Below are positions 9,036-17,415 of a DNA stretch of 64,000 nt, one piece after another. Each line of letters begins with the position of its first letter. The stretch's first letter is position 1. The DNA is taken from NCBI GenBank assembly GCA_037956075.1, contig CP138327.1, positions 186,001 to 250,000 on the forward strand, in the 5' to 3' direction. Position numbers and translations under genes: made by a program. The DNA is from Catillopecten margaritatus gill symbiont. Lineage in GTDB: Bacteria > Pseudomonadota > Gammaproteobacteria > PS1 > Pseudothioglobaceae. The notes beneath the pieces are model-generated. The model made no database searches. It saw nothing but the letters and a program-made list of their open reading frames with translations, and was not told where the DNA came from.

Positions 9036-10336
9036 ATTTTTAATTGAGCAATAAGTTTGCCAAAAATATCATCAAACCCACCATTTGACATCACCACAAA
9101 ATGCCCTTGTTTGATTTGACCGAGTGCAGTAACCATAGCCTCAACAGAGTTAAACAAACTGCCCTCATCAAACAAAGTGTCAATATCCCAATCTTGACTC
9201 TCTGGTTTTAAAATCAACACTTGGTCAGCCTCACTCAAAGCCGTCACTAAAGTTTGCCGATGCACGCCAGATTTCATCGTATTAGAGCGCAATTCTAAAA
9301 TAGCAATAATTTTTTCATCGCCAACTTTGGTGCGCAACCCTGAAAGCGTGGTTTGAATAGCAGTAGGGTGGTGGGCAAAATCATCGTATAAGGTAACAGC
9401 ATCAGTTTGGCATTTAACCTCCAAGCGTCGTTTAACTCCCTGAAAGGTGTTCAGCGCCTCACAAGCCACATCAAATGGCACGCCAACATGATGGGCGGCG
9501 TAGATTGCCCCCAAGCCATTTTGCAGATTATGCTCGCCCAATAAATTCCAATCCACCGTGCTGTTTTCAACCGTAAATGTCGTGCCTTTTTCACTCAGCG
9601 ATAATGCCACAGTCGGCAATATTTGTTGCTCCGAATAAATACCCATTGCCATCACTGCATCAATATTTTGATTGCCTTGCGGATGAATGATCTGCCCACT
9701 GTTCGGCACAGTGCGAATTAAGTGATGGAATTGTTTTTGAATATCTTTGATAGAATCAAAAATATCTGCATGGTCAAATTCAAGATTATTAATCACTAAA
9801 GTTTTGGCATGATAATGCACAAATTTTGAACGCTTATCAAAAAAAGCAGTATCGTATTCATCAGCTTCAATAACAAAAAAATTTGAATCCGTCAATCGTG
9901 ACGAAACACCAAAATTTTCAACCACCCCGCCAATCAAAAAACTGGGATTATAACCCGCTTCCTCCAAAATCCACGCCAACATACTCGCCGTCGTGGTTTT
10001 GCCATGTGTACCAGAAACCGCAAGCACCCATTTATTCTGCAACACATTTGCACTCAACCATTGCGCCCCCGAAGTATAAATATAATGTCGATTTAAGATC
10101 TCTTCCACACACGCATTGCCACGCGACAGAGCATTGCCGATAATATAAGTATCAGCCTCGGGCAAATCTTTAGCGTGATAACCATGAGTATAAGCGATAT
10201 TTTGTTCATCAAGTTGCGTGCTCATTGGCGGATAAACACCCTGATCCTGCCCTGTAACCGTATGCCCAAGCTGTTTAGCAATCAACGCCAACGACCCCAT
10301 AAATGTGCCAGCAATGCCAAGAATGTGAATATGCAT
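9032..10336 (-). CDS. mpl: UDP-N-acetylmuramate:L-alanyl-gamma-D-glutamyl-meso-diaminopimelate ligase
   Basis: Mpl re-attaches the recycled murein tripeptide to UDP-MurNAc. The 434-residue product has the N-terminal nucleotide-binding start MHIHILGIAGTFMG, the Mur-ligase ATP loop GTHGKTTT (residues 109-116), and the central NLEFDHADIF and DDFAHHPTA motifs. MurC shares these, but the MHIHILGIAGTFM start is typical of Mpl. It is divergent from cca with about 67 bases between them. Confidence 0.92.
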   Translation of the reverse strand: MHIHILGIAGTFMGSLALIAKQLGHTVTGQDQGVYPPMSTQLDEQNIAYTHGYHAKDLPEADTYIIGNALSRGNACVEEILNRHYIYTSGAQWLSANVLQNKWVLAVSGTHGKTTTASMLAWILEEAGYNPSFLIGGVVENFGVSSRLTDSNFFVIEADEYDTAFFDKRSKFVHYHAKTLVINNLEFDHADIFDSIKDIQKQFHHLIRTVPNSGQIIHPQGNQNIDAVMAMGIYSEQQILPTVALSLSEKGTTFTVENSTVDWNLLGEHNLQNGLGAIYAAHHVGVPFDVACEALNTFQGVKRRLEVKCQTDAVTLYDDFAHHPTAIQTTLSGLRTKVGDEKIIAILELRSNTMKSGVHRQTLVTALSEADQVLILKPESQDWDIDTLFDEGSLFNSVEAMVTALGQIKQGHFVVMSNGGFDDIFGKLIAQLKI

Positions 10337-10403
10337 TTTGCCACTCCTTTTTTAAAATCTATTCGTGTATTATATGCAAATCCCGTGTTTATTTATAGTA
10401 ACT

Positions 10404-11480
10404 ATGAAAATCTATTTAGTCGGTGGCGCCGTTCGTGATAAATTATTAGATATTGCCAATGACAATACCGAAAAAGACTGGCTAGTCGTCGGCTCATCAC
10501 AGGAAGATATGCTGGACTTAGGCTATCGTCAAGTCGGCAAAGAGTTCCCCGTATTCCTACACCCAGGCACACAAGAAGAATACGCCCTTGCAAGAATAGA
10601 GCGAAAAGTCAGCAAAGGTTACGCAGGTTTTGAATTTGACACCTCTAAAGGCGTTACACTAGAACAAGACCTATCCCGACGAGATTTAACCATCAACGCC
10701 ATTGCCGAACGCAACGGAGAAATATTCGACCCCTTTAACGGACAAGAAGATTTAAACAACGGCTTACTCAAACATGTATCCGCCGCATTTAGCGAAGACC
10801 CCGTACGGGTTTTGCGTGTAGCACGATTTTCCGCACAATTCAAAAAATTCGGCTTCAAAGTCGCGCACCCAACCCACCAACTCATGAAAGACATGGTCGC
10901 CTCAGGCGAAGTAGATTCACTCACCCCTGAACGCGTTTTCAAAGAATTAGAAAAATCCCTAACCTACACCACTCCTTCTGCGTTTTTCAAAGTATTATCA
11001 GCCTGCGGCGCATACCAAAAAGTATTTTCCCCGCTCCACCCCCCCAGCACACAAAGCCACCAAAACCCCTTTGAACACTTAGACAATTTAGTCACGAGCG
11101 AGCCAGCCATTAAATTCAGCCTATGGTTAAAAGATGAAAAGCCAACTGCAATTACCGAACTATGTAAACGCATAAAATGCCCAAAAAAACACCAACAACT
11201 GGCAAAATTAACCAACCAGTACCATCAGTTCGCAACACAATTTTCCCAACAATCCAACGACACAATCCTGGATTTTTTCACCAAAACCGACGCCCTCAGA
11301 CGCAAAGACCGATTTGTAGAACTCCTAAAAATCTTTGAATTACTAAAAATTGACATTAGCCCCATAACCAAACTCAGAGACCTGCTTAACGCCATTGATG
11401 TCAGTAAATTAGACAAACACAACATTGCCGAAGCCATTCAACAGGAAAAATTATCCATTATTAAATCGTTCAGACAATGA
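10404..11480 (+). CDS. cca: CCA-adding tRNA nucleotidyltransferase (no recognisable HD domain)
   Basis: Adds or repairs the 3' CCA of tRNA. I chose the ATG at 10404 (MKIYLVGGAVRD) because the upstream in-frame ATG adds 13 unrelated residues. The class II core is present: GGAVRD, KDWLVVG, and RRDLTINAIA followed by FDPFNGQEDL. The product is 358 residues against about 412 in E. coli. The C-terminal region lacks a clear metal-binding HD motif, so the phosphohydrolase activity of the multifunctional form is probably missing. Confidence 0.93.
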   Translation: MKIYLVGGAVRDKLLDIANDNTEKDWLVVGSSQEDMLDLGYRQVGKEFPVFLHPGTQEEYALARIERKVSKGYAGFEFDTSKGVTLEQDLSRRDLTINAIAERNGEIFDPFNGQEDLNNGLLKHVSAAFSEDPVRVLRVARFSAQFKKFGFKVAHPTHQLMKDMVASGEVDSLTPERVFKELEKSLTYTTPSAFFKVLSACGAYQKVFSPLHPPSTQSHQNPFEHLDNLVTSEPAIKFSLWLKDEKPTAITELCKRIKCPKKHQQLAKLTNQYHQFATQFSQQSNDTILDFFTKTDALRRKDRFVELLKIFELLKIDISPITKLRDLLNAIDVSKLDKHNIAEAIQQEKLSIIKSFRQ

Positions 11481-11554
11481 AAAAGCAAGCCCAAAAACAG
11501 GAAAATAAAGAAAATTATGACTTTATCAGGAAATAGTTTCAAGGCGCCTCTCCC

Positions 11555-11590
11555 ATTAGGGTTATATGCAAATCCCACTTTGACCCTAAT
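11555..11590. repeat. Short palindrome overlapping the left flank repeat of the CBASS module
   Basis: ATTAGGGT at 11555-11562 pairs with ACCCTAAT at 11583-11590 across 20 bases. The right arm lies inside the 22-bp repeat that recurs inverted beyond the CD-NTase gene. It could be a repetitive extragenic hairpin or a mobile-element end. Confidence 0.5.
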
Positions 11591-11597
11591 TATTTCA
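11576..11597 (+). repeat. Left copy of 22-bp imperfect inverted repeat flanking the CBASS module
   Basis: CACTTTGACCCTAATTATTT plus CA, 22 bases. The reverse complement of 13433-13454 matches at 20 of 22 positions. The pair encloses exactly the SLATT and CD-NTase genes, about 1.9 kb. Confidence 0.7.
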
Positions 11598-11661
11598 CAC
11601 TACACTTTGGCTAGCAGTTTTTACACTTGAAAAGTAAATTATTAACCATATGTAACCAACA

Positions 11662-12146
11662 ATGAAAACAGATAAAATAAAACAAGAATGTATAAGAATT
11701 GAAGAAGACGCTTTATACTCTTCAAAAGGGCATTATAACGCCTCTAACTTTTGGTCTAAAGTGCATTATGGGATTGGATTACCGATGGTTGTTTTATCTG
11801 CTTGGACTGGACTTGATGTATTTAATTATGAATCTCGGTGGGCAGGATATTTAGCAATAATTGTAGCAACATTAGCCTCATTACAAACTTTTATTAAATC
11901 GGATGATAAATCACTGCAACATAAAAATTCTGGTGATGAATTTAACGGTCTCAAGAATGAAGTTCGCAGATTAAGAGAAATAAAAACCGATGCAATAGAA
12001 GAAAGTCAGTTAATCAAAAACTAGACTTATTAGCAGATAAATATAGTCAATTAACCAGGGTGTCTTTGCAAATTCCTGAAAAATCTTATAAAAAAGCAAA
12101 AAAAGACATAGAAGATGGTCAAAATAATTATAAGGCAGATAAATAA
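11662..12146 (+). pseudogene. SLATT-domain two-TM CBASS effector, frameshifted near its 3' end
   Basis: The first frame encodes 120 residues: a charged N-terminus, two hydrophobic segments (about residues 34-53 and 61-78), and a coiled helical region ending IEESQLIKN at a TAG (12022-12024). The -1 frame then continues without interruption as LDLLADKYSQL, then IPEKSYKKAKKDIEDG, to a TAA at 12144-12146 that overlaps the CD-NTase ATG by one base. The pattern fits SLATT domains (SMODS and SLOG-associating 2TM effectors), which are predicted pore-forming effectors in CBASS-type immunity. One missing A in the A5 run at 12016-12020 would explain the break. Ribosomal frameshifting or a read error are alternatives. 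Intact length would be about 161 residues. Confidence 0.75.
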
Positions 12147-13348
12147 TGGGAATATCAAGCTACCTCCACAATAAAGCTACTGAAGCAGTTATTCGAGACA
12201 CTGAAAAAGAATCTATCAAAAAATCAATTAAAGCTATCAAAGAACGTATAGACAATTATTTTGATGATGTTGAAGGGCATTTTATATTTGGCTCTTATAC
12301 AAGAAATACTATCCTTCCTAGAGAGATAGACGAACGCTCAGATATTGATTATATGGTTGTATTCGAAGACAACGATTACACGCCACAAACCTACTTAAAC
12401 AAACTCAGAAAATTTGTTGAAAAATATTATGCCAAATCTGAAATAAAACAATCTCACCCAGCTATTCAGCTGGAACTAAATCATATTACCTTTGAGCTAG
12501 TGCCAGCCTTAGATAAAGTATCTTTTTTTGAGAATCATATCTCTTACCAAATCCCTTCTAAATCGGATGATATTGATGAATGGATTGACACCAATCCCAA
12601 TGACTTCAACAAAGAATTAACAGAAGCAAATCAAAATAATAACTCACTAATAAAGCCATTAATCAGATTATTGAAATATTGGAATGCTAAAAATAATTAC
12701 GTTTTTGAGTCTTTTTTATTAGAAAAAGATATAGTTGCAACGAGTGGTTTTTGGTTTACAGGTGGCAAAAAATTAAAAGATTATTTTTACCAATATATTA
12801 AATCTATGGATTCTGATAATTTTGAAGCCCAATGGAAGCGAGACAAAATCCATGAAATTCAAGAAAGGGTAGAAAATGCTATAGAGAAAGAATCAGAAGA
12901 ACCGCATCAAGAAGCGGAAAATATTATTCGTAAAATATTTAAAGATAAGGTTGTTAGTTTTAGTGAAAATTCCTTAGCATTACCTTATGTAAAAAAACCA
13001 AAATGGGATATGGTGAACTACTATACTGCTCAAATAAATGCCACAGTTGATGGAAGTAAATTTAACTCAGGTGATTTATTAGAAAAGCATTGTAGTCTCA
13101 TATTTCATGTCATCACTCAGGCAGAAGCACCTTTTGATGTTTATTGGCAAGTTGTTAACACAGGTGAAGAGGCAAGGATGGCAGGATGCTTAAGGGGTGA
13201 TATTTATCAAGCAAAAACTGCAGGAAGGGGTGGATTAAACTGGAAAGAAAGAACTTTATATGCAGGAACCCACTGGGTTGAATGCTTCATTGTGAAGGGC
13301 AATCAATGCGTCGCTAGAAGCAACGGGTTTACTATTCGTATTCAATAA
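12146..13348 (+). CDS. CBASS cyclic-oligonucleotide synthase: CD-NTase (SMODS) with C-terminal AGS-C sensor domain
   Basis: The 400-residue protein has the nucleotidyltransferase motif GSYTRNT (Gly49-Ser50) followed by SDIDYMVVF with Asp66 and Asp68. A third acidic residue is probably Glu117 in FELVPALD, where Asp is common. A helical middle follows. From about residue 277 comes the AGS-C domain (KPKWDMVNYYTAQINA, then VYWQVVNTGEEA, CLRGDIY, and HWVECFIV), predicted to sense ligand. Family knowledge: such enzymes make cyclic di- or trinucleotides on phage infection and activate an adjacent effector, here the SLATT protein. No Cap2/Cap3-type genes are next to it, giving a minimal two-gene layout. 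The catalytic gene looks intact. Confidence 0.88.
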   Translation: MGISSYLHNKATEAVIRDTEKESIKKSIKAIKERIDNYFDDVEGHFIFGSYTRNTILPREIDERSDIDYMVVFEDNDYTPQTYLNKLRKFVEKYYAKSEIKQSHPAIQLELNHITFELVPALDKVSFFENHISYQIPSKSDDIDEWIDTNPNDFNKELTEANQNNNSLIKPLIRLLKYWNAKNNYVFESFLLEKDIVATSGFWFTGGKKLKDYFYQYIKSMDSDNFEAQWKRDKIHEIQERVENAIEKESEEPHQEAENIIRKIFKDKVVSFSENSLALPYVKKPKWDMVNYYTAQINATVDGSKFNSGDLLEKHCSLIFHVITQAEAPFDVYWQVVNTGEEARMAGCLRGDIYQAKTAGRGGLNWKERTLYAGTHWVECFIVKGNQCVARSNGFTIRIQ

Positions 13349-13432
13349 AATGTATTTACTTTAAAGTACCTATATAAATAAATTAATAATTAAGTGCCTT
13401 TGCTCGATGAGGTTTTTTCCTTTTTGGTTAAT

Positions 13433-13454
13433 TCAAATAATTAGGGTCAGAGTG
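13433..13454 (-). repeat. Right copy of 22-bp imperfect inverted repeat flanking the CBASS module
   Basis: On the plus strand it contains AAATAATTAGGGTCA (13435-13449). It is the inverted partner of 11576-11597, with 20 of 22 bases matching. It lies 85 bases after the CD-NTase stop and 57 bases before the start of the toxin-antitoxin cassette. Confidence 0.7.
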
Positions 13455-13527
13455 TTATTTGATACGAGGAGACGCTACCCATTTATTTCCTCTTATTTGA
13501 TTAATAAATAGTTATGCATTCAAAAAG

Positions 13528-13555
13528 TTGCAAAAGGCACACATTGTGCTAAAAT
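13528..13555 (+). promoter_or_regulatory. Cassette-borne promoter with internal inverted repeat
   Basis: TTGCAA (13528-13533) and TAAAAT (13550-13555) are spaced by 16 bases. Between them lies the inverted repeat GCACA-CAT-TGTGC (13537-13549), a plausible autoregulatory operator for the antitoxin. The -10 box ends six bases before the toxin ATG, so the mRNA may be leaderless. Confidence 0.55.
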
Positions 13556-13561
13556 ATCGTC

Positions 13562-13840
13562 ATGAAACATTTTGCTTGGAATTCTGATAAGAATTATGAA
13601 CTCATTGAAAAAAGAAAAATATCTTTTGAAAGGGTTGTTTCTCATATTGAAAAATACGGATATTTAGATATTGTCAAACATCCCAATATAACGAAATACC
13701 CCAGTCAAAAAATGTTTATATTAAATATTGAGGATTATGCTTACCTTGTGCCTTTTGTTGAATCGGATGAGGTATTTTTTCTAAAAACCATTATTCCAAG
13801 TCGCAAAGCCACTAAAAAATATATTGAGGAAAAATTATGA
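13562..13840 (+). CDS. brnT: BrnT-family (DUF497-like) toxin
   Basis: A 92-residue protein reads FAWNSDKNYELIEKRKISFERVV and ends in LKTIIPSRKATKKYIEEKL, a pattern of BrnT-type ribonuclease toxins. In BrnT/BrnA systems the toxin gene comes first, as here. The stop overlaps the next ATG by four bases (ATGA). It lies inside the cassette-like element, 45 bases after its left edge. Confidence in the exact subfamily is lower than in the toxin call. Confidence 0.75.
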   Translation: MKHFAWNSDKNYELIEKRKISFERVVSHIEKYGYLDIVKHPNITKYPSQKMFILNIEDYAYLVPFVESDEVFFLKTIIPSRKATKKYIEEKL

Positions 13841-14109
13841 AGCAAAACCTAAACAAAGAGGATAAAGAAATTCTTGATTCTTACGACAATAACGAATGGG
13901 TCTCTATTAAAGAATCTGAAGATATAGTTGACTATAAAGCTATAGCAAAAAATACCTTTAAGAAAAATAAAAGAGTTAATATCAGAATTTCCGAGATGGA
14001 TTTAACGCTTATACAAGAAAGAGCTTTAATTGAGGGTTTGCCGTATCAAACACTAATGTCTAGTGTTTTACATAAATATGTGGCTGGTAGATTTCGTGAA
14101 AATGCATAA
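13837..14109 (+). CDS. BrnA/CopG-like antitoxin
   Basis: A 90-residue protein whose second half (NIRISEMDLTLIQERALIEG, then PYQTLMSSVLHKY) fits a ribbon-helix-helix DNA-binding domain of CopG-type antitoxins. The acidic N-terminal part would wrap the toxin. It is coupled to the toxin gene by an ATGA overlap. The TAA stop lies inside the first attC box GCATAAC, the usual compact arrangement in integron cassettes. Confidence 0.75.
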   Translation: MKQNLNKEDKEILDSYDNNEWVSIKESEDIVDYKAIAKNTFKKNKRVNIRISEMDLTLIQERALIEGLPYQTLMSSVLHKYVAGRFRENA

Positions 14110-14154
14110 CAAATTATTCCAGCCGACCGCTAACGCATCGGCTGAATTCAAGCG
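14104..14154 (+). other. attC-like recombination site (59-base element, left part plus G)
   Basis: Outer box GCATAAC is at 14104-14110. Inner stem CAGCCGA (14120-14126) pairs with TCGGCTG (14138-14144), and GAATTCAAGCG closes the site. Spacing and word order match classical aadA-type attC sites. The outer right box is split: its TTATGC portion is now at 13512-13517. The hairpin alone could be read as a terminator, but it is separated by 16 bases from the T run at 14161. Confidence 0.7.
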
Positions 14155-14270
14155 ATACTCTTTTTTTTTATTCTTTCTTTATTGATTTCCTCCGAGACAC
14201 ACCTTGATTTACAAATTAATTACTTCAACCCTTAAGTAAAAAAAAGGGGAAACTCAGCAGTCTATTTTTA

Positions 14271-16754
14271 TCATTTACCAACACGACAAAGTGGGTCAAA
14301 TTCACAATAATCACAAGCCCCTTTAATAGGTGCAATTTCTGCTTTGCCGATTTGAAAGTTTTGACTGGCTGTGTTTAAGGTTTTTTGCCACAGGGTAATT
14401 TGTTCATCCCATTTTGGCTGGGTGTTATTTTTGCGTTGTTTGGGGAGTGATTCTGGGTCTTTTGAGAGTCCTTTGATGTCCACTTTATCTGCGTTTAATT
14501 GAATAAATGCAATGCCTTGTGTGTCGTTGCTGATGGCGTAAATAGGGAGTTGTGGCTCTTTAATTGCTGTACCGATCCAGCTGTTGATGGAGGGGGTACC
14601 GATTTTGTAGTCGAAAATAATAGTGTCGCCATTTTCCATTGTGTCTAGTCTGTCCAGTCGTGTGGTGAATTGCAATCCGGCAATGTTGGCAGTTATTTCC
14701 TCTTCAGTTGAGGTTACTGTAAAGGGTTCTCTGAATTTTTCCACTTCGATAAACTGACGAATGATATTTGCTACGCGTATTTTTTCAACTTGCTTAAAAC
14801 CTGATTCGTTGTGATATTCAAGTGCAGAGGTGATTTTTTGTTTAATTAATGCATTTAAATCGGCATCGTTTAATGCCAATAAAGCAGATTGTGTGGTAAT
14901 ATCTTGGTAAAAATATTGCAGCGCTCGATGAATAATGTTGCCTTGCTCCATCCTATTCAGTCCGATGTGTGGGTCGTCAAAAGTTTGGGTTTTGAGTCGA
15001 TGGGCAAAGCCTTTGAACGCACACGCCATTTGGTCTTTTAAAATACCCACGCCACCACGCACTTGCATATCTGTCAAAGGGTTGACCTTGATGTCGGTTA
15101 AGTTTTCCATTGTTATAGTTTGATATTCACGCGTGAATGATTGCGTTTCGTGGGTAAATTCAAGCAAAGGTGAGGGCTGTTGTTCGCTTTCGAAATGGGT
15201 TTTGGCATATGAGAAAATCACCGTGTCTGCCAAATGTGTTAAATTATTCAGTGTGTCCTGTGCATCTTTGGTGATTAATTCAAAATTACTGTGGGGGATT
15301 TGATGGGCTTGAGCGATGTCACTGGGGATAAAACGCGGTGCGTTGAGTGCCACGGGCAAAAATTCATCGCTCATGCCCACTACCCAAGCGTGATTAAAAA
15401 CCAAACCTTCGGCTTCCAAACTGCCGAGTATTTGAATGGGAGTTTTGGCTGATTGTGCTTGGAAAATCACTTGTGAAAGCCATTTTTTTAGATCAGAAAT
15501 AGCGGCTGTTATCGTTACCGCTGTGCTAATTTCTGCTAATTGATTGAGTCCAAAACGCGCCGTTTGATATTTGTTGAATAATTGATATTCGGTGCTGGAT
15601 AGCGTTCTGTCAGTGGCAAAGCCCCAAATCTGTAAAAAATTATCAAATGAAGACAGCCATAAATCGTGTCGTTGTTTGTTCTTTGAGGCTTGTGCAATCA
15701 CAGATTCGAGCATTGCTTTTGTTTGTGGCACCGCATTTAATAACTCTTCTAATTTAGAAAATTTAAAATGGGTTTTGGCAAATTTCAACACTTTGTTAAC
15801 CAAAACAGCCCGCCCCGATTGCTCCGCTTGTGCGTGGGCAATATAAGGGGATGCCATTACTGCGTTAAAAGTTTCGGTGCTAATATAATTGCGTTGCAAC
15901 TGTGCACTGAGTTGCAAAATATCAAGCAGATGACGAATTAGCGGATAATCGCTCAATGGCAAACCCAGCGAAATATTATAAGATTTTTGCCCCGTTTCAA
16001 TCAGTGTGTCGGCAAATACTTGGTCAAAAATGGATTTAATTTGATAATGTTCACGATTGAGCGTCGGGCAGACGATGGCAATGGGGTCATTCGGGTGCTG
16101 TGCATTGAGATTTTTGGCCCACAATGCCGATGCCAAAATTTCGTCATCTGTGGTTTGAAAAATTTGATTATCAATCTGTGTTGGTTTTTCTTGGGCTTTA
16201 AGCACTTGATAGCCAATCTTATCAAGCAATAGGGACTGTACGGGCGTTAGTGTTTTAAAACCATAAATATAAGGCGGAGCAAGGTCGGCACTTTGTTTAA
16301 TAATCAGCACAGGTAAATCATTGGCGTCTAATAAATTTTTATCGCGTTTGGTTTGTTGATAATATTCCATCCACTCAACAAATAATGTGCAATTTGTTAT
16401 TTTCGTTTGTGATAATTCCGTATATTCAATCAAATGTGCCGTGCAATAATCATTGTTTTTAATCACCTCATCCAGTAAACGATTATCCACATTTACTTGC
16501 CCTAACTTCATCATTGATTGTTCAATCAAGGTGCGAGATTCGTTATTAGAAATTAAGCGTTTTTCTGTATTTGGCTCTAGTGAGTGCCAAGTTTCCTGTA
16601 AATATTGCTGCCATGACAGGGATTTTGGCAAAGCAGAGTTGCCTTTTTGCCTCCCCCAAGTTTTTTTAAACGCCAAAACTTGACGATTATTCGCCAAAAT
16701 CACCGTGTCATTTTTGCTAATATTTGTCGTTTCAGCGTTAATCCACATAGGCAA
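14271..16754 (-). CDS. AddB-like PD-(D/E)XK nuclease, probable DNA-repair protein
   Basis: An 827-residue protein has a degenerate helicase-like body and a C-terminal RecB-type nuclease domain with [11 protein letters not shown]. An Fe-S staple is indicated by Cys578 (in [10 protein letters not shown]) and the C-terminal cluster Cys814, Cys817 and Cys823, the spacing used by AddB nucleases. It belongs to the family annotated as probable DNA repair protein. No AddA partner is in the window. The start overlaps engB by 17 bases, implying cotranscription. Confidence 0.8.
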   Translation of the reverse strand: MPMWINAETTNISKNDTVILANNRQVLAFKKTWGRQKGNSALPKSLSWQQYLQETWHSLEPNTEKRLISNNESRTLIEQSMMKLGQVNVDNRLLDEVIKNNDYCTAHLIEYTELSQTKITNCTLFVEWMEYYQQTKRDKNLLDANDLPVLIIKQSADLAPPYIYGFKTLTPVQSLLLDKIGYQVLKAQEKPTQIDNQIFQTTDDEILASALWAKNLNAQHPNDPIAIVCPTLNREHYQIKSIFDQVFADTLIETGQKSYNISLGLPLSDYPLIRHLLDILQLSAQLQRNYISTETFNAVMASPYIAHAQAEQSGRAVLVNKVLKFAKTHFKFSKLEELLNAVPQTKAMLESVIAQASKNKQRHDLWLSSFDNFLQIWGFATDRTLSSTEYQLFNKYQTARFGLNQLAEISTAVTITAAISDLKKWLSQVIFQAQSAKTPIQILGSLEAEGLVFNHAWVVGMSDEFLPVALNAPRFIPSDIAQAHQIPHSNFELITKDAQDTLNNLTHLADTVIFSYAKTHFESEQQPSPLLEFTHETQSFTREYQTITMENLTDIKVNPLTDMQVRGGVGILKDQMACAFKGFAHRLKTQTFDDPHIGLNRMEQGNIIHRALQYFYQDITTQSALLALNDADLNALIKQKITSALEYHNESGFKQVEKIRVANIIRQFIEVEKFREPFTVTSTEEEITANIAGLQFTTRLDRLDTMENGDTIIFDYKIGTPSINSWIGTAIKEPQLPIYAISNDTQGIAFIQLNADKVDIKGLSKDPESLPKQRKNNTQPKWDEQITLWQKTLNTASQNFQIGKAEIAPIKGACDYCEFDPLCRVGK

Positions 16755-17337
16755 AAAAAGTATTTAACCGAGCGCCTAACAAGTCCAAACCCTGCTTTTT
16801 TAAACTGGAAAATAACTGCACTTGCACAAAAGGATACGACTCAATTGCGCGTTTAACTTTCATTAACGAATTGCTGGCAGCACCTTTTTTGAGTTTGTCT
16901 GATTTGGTCAAAATAATTTGCGTTGGTAAATTCACATTCACGCACCAATCCAACATCATCTGGTCAAACGGGGTCAGTGGGCGACGCACATCCATTACCA
17001 AAACAGCCCCTGCCAAACAGTGGCGTTTGGCAAAATATTCACCCATATCAATTTGCCATTGTTTTTTCACCGCCTCAGGCACTTTGGCGTAACCGTAGCC
17101 AGGTAAATCTACTAAACGACGATCTTCATCTATCTCAAAAAACACCAAGTGCTGCGTTCTGCCAGGTGTGCGTGAAACTTTCGCCAATTTTTTTTGCTCG
17201 GTAATGGTGTTGATAGCACTTGATTTTCCTGCGTTAGAACGTCCAGCAAAGATGACTTCGTAACCCTGGTCTTCTGGGCAACCTTTTAGAGATGGACAGG
17301 AAAGTAAAAATTTTGCTCTATGATAGTTATTGCTCAT
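16738..17337 (-). CDS. engB: Ribosome biogenesis GTP-binding protein EngB (YihA/YsxC)
   Basis: A circularly ordinary TrmE-Era-type GTPase needed for large-subunit assembly. I chose the ATG at 17337 ([13 protein letters not shown]), giving 199 residues; the longer frame adds 23 unrelated residues. G1 is [10 protein letters not shown]3 is DLPGYGYA, and G4 is TKSDK. It is divergent from the cytochrome gene at 17416. Confidence 0.94.
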   Translation of the reverse strand: MSNNYHRAKFLLSCPSLKGCPEDQGYEVIFAGRSNAGKSSAINTITEQKKLAKVSRTPGRTQHLVFFEIDEDRRLVDLPGYGYAKVPEAVKKQWQIDMGEYFAKRHCLAGAVLVMDVRRPLTPFDQMMLDWCVNVNLPTQIILTKSDKLKKGAASNSLMKVKRAIESYPFVQVQLFSSLKKQGLDLLGARLNTFFAYVD

Positions 17338-17415
17338 TAGTAGGTATAATTGTGATTTGTATAAATGTCTTGGTAAGAAGTTACCATTATATATTTTAAA
17401 AAACAAGGAAAAGAT

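Larger units (their letters stand above)
13512..14154 (+). mobile_element. Integron-type gene cassette carrying a BrnT/antitoxin pair, inserted at a non-integron site
   Basis: The left edge reads G then TTATGC (core GTTATGC at 13511-13517). The right edge is a 59-be-like site starting GCATAAC (14104-14110) and ending AAGCG at 14154. Joining the ends, as in the excised circle, gives an attC whose outer boxes GCATAAC and GTTATGC are perfectly complementary. Removing the cassette joins the G at 13511 to ATACTC (from 14155), leaving GAT, which fits the reported GNT-like secondary sites of integron integrases. No integrase gene or further attC is visible here. The cassette is about 643 bp. Confidence 0.75.

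Noticed and set aside
9883-10143. Plus-strand ORF opposite mpl
   Set aside because: Shadow of mpl on the other strand, with low-complexity Pro/His-rich composition and no ribosome binding site.
14120-14170. Hairpin plus T run read as a simple terminator of the toxin-antitoxin operon
   Set aside because: The T run starts 16 bases after the stem, too far for a standard terminator, and the whole layout with the outer boxes fits attC better.
11481-14270. Prophage or full insertion sequence in the defence island
   Set aside because: No integrase, transposase or structural phage gene is encoded between cca and the AddB-like nuclease.
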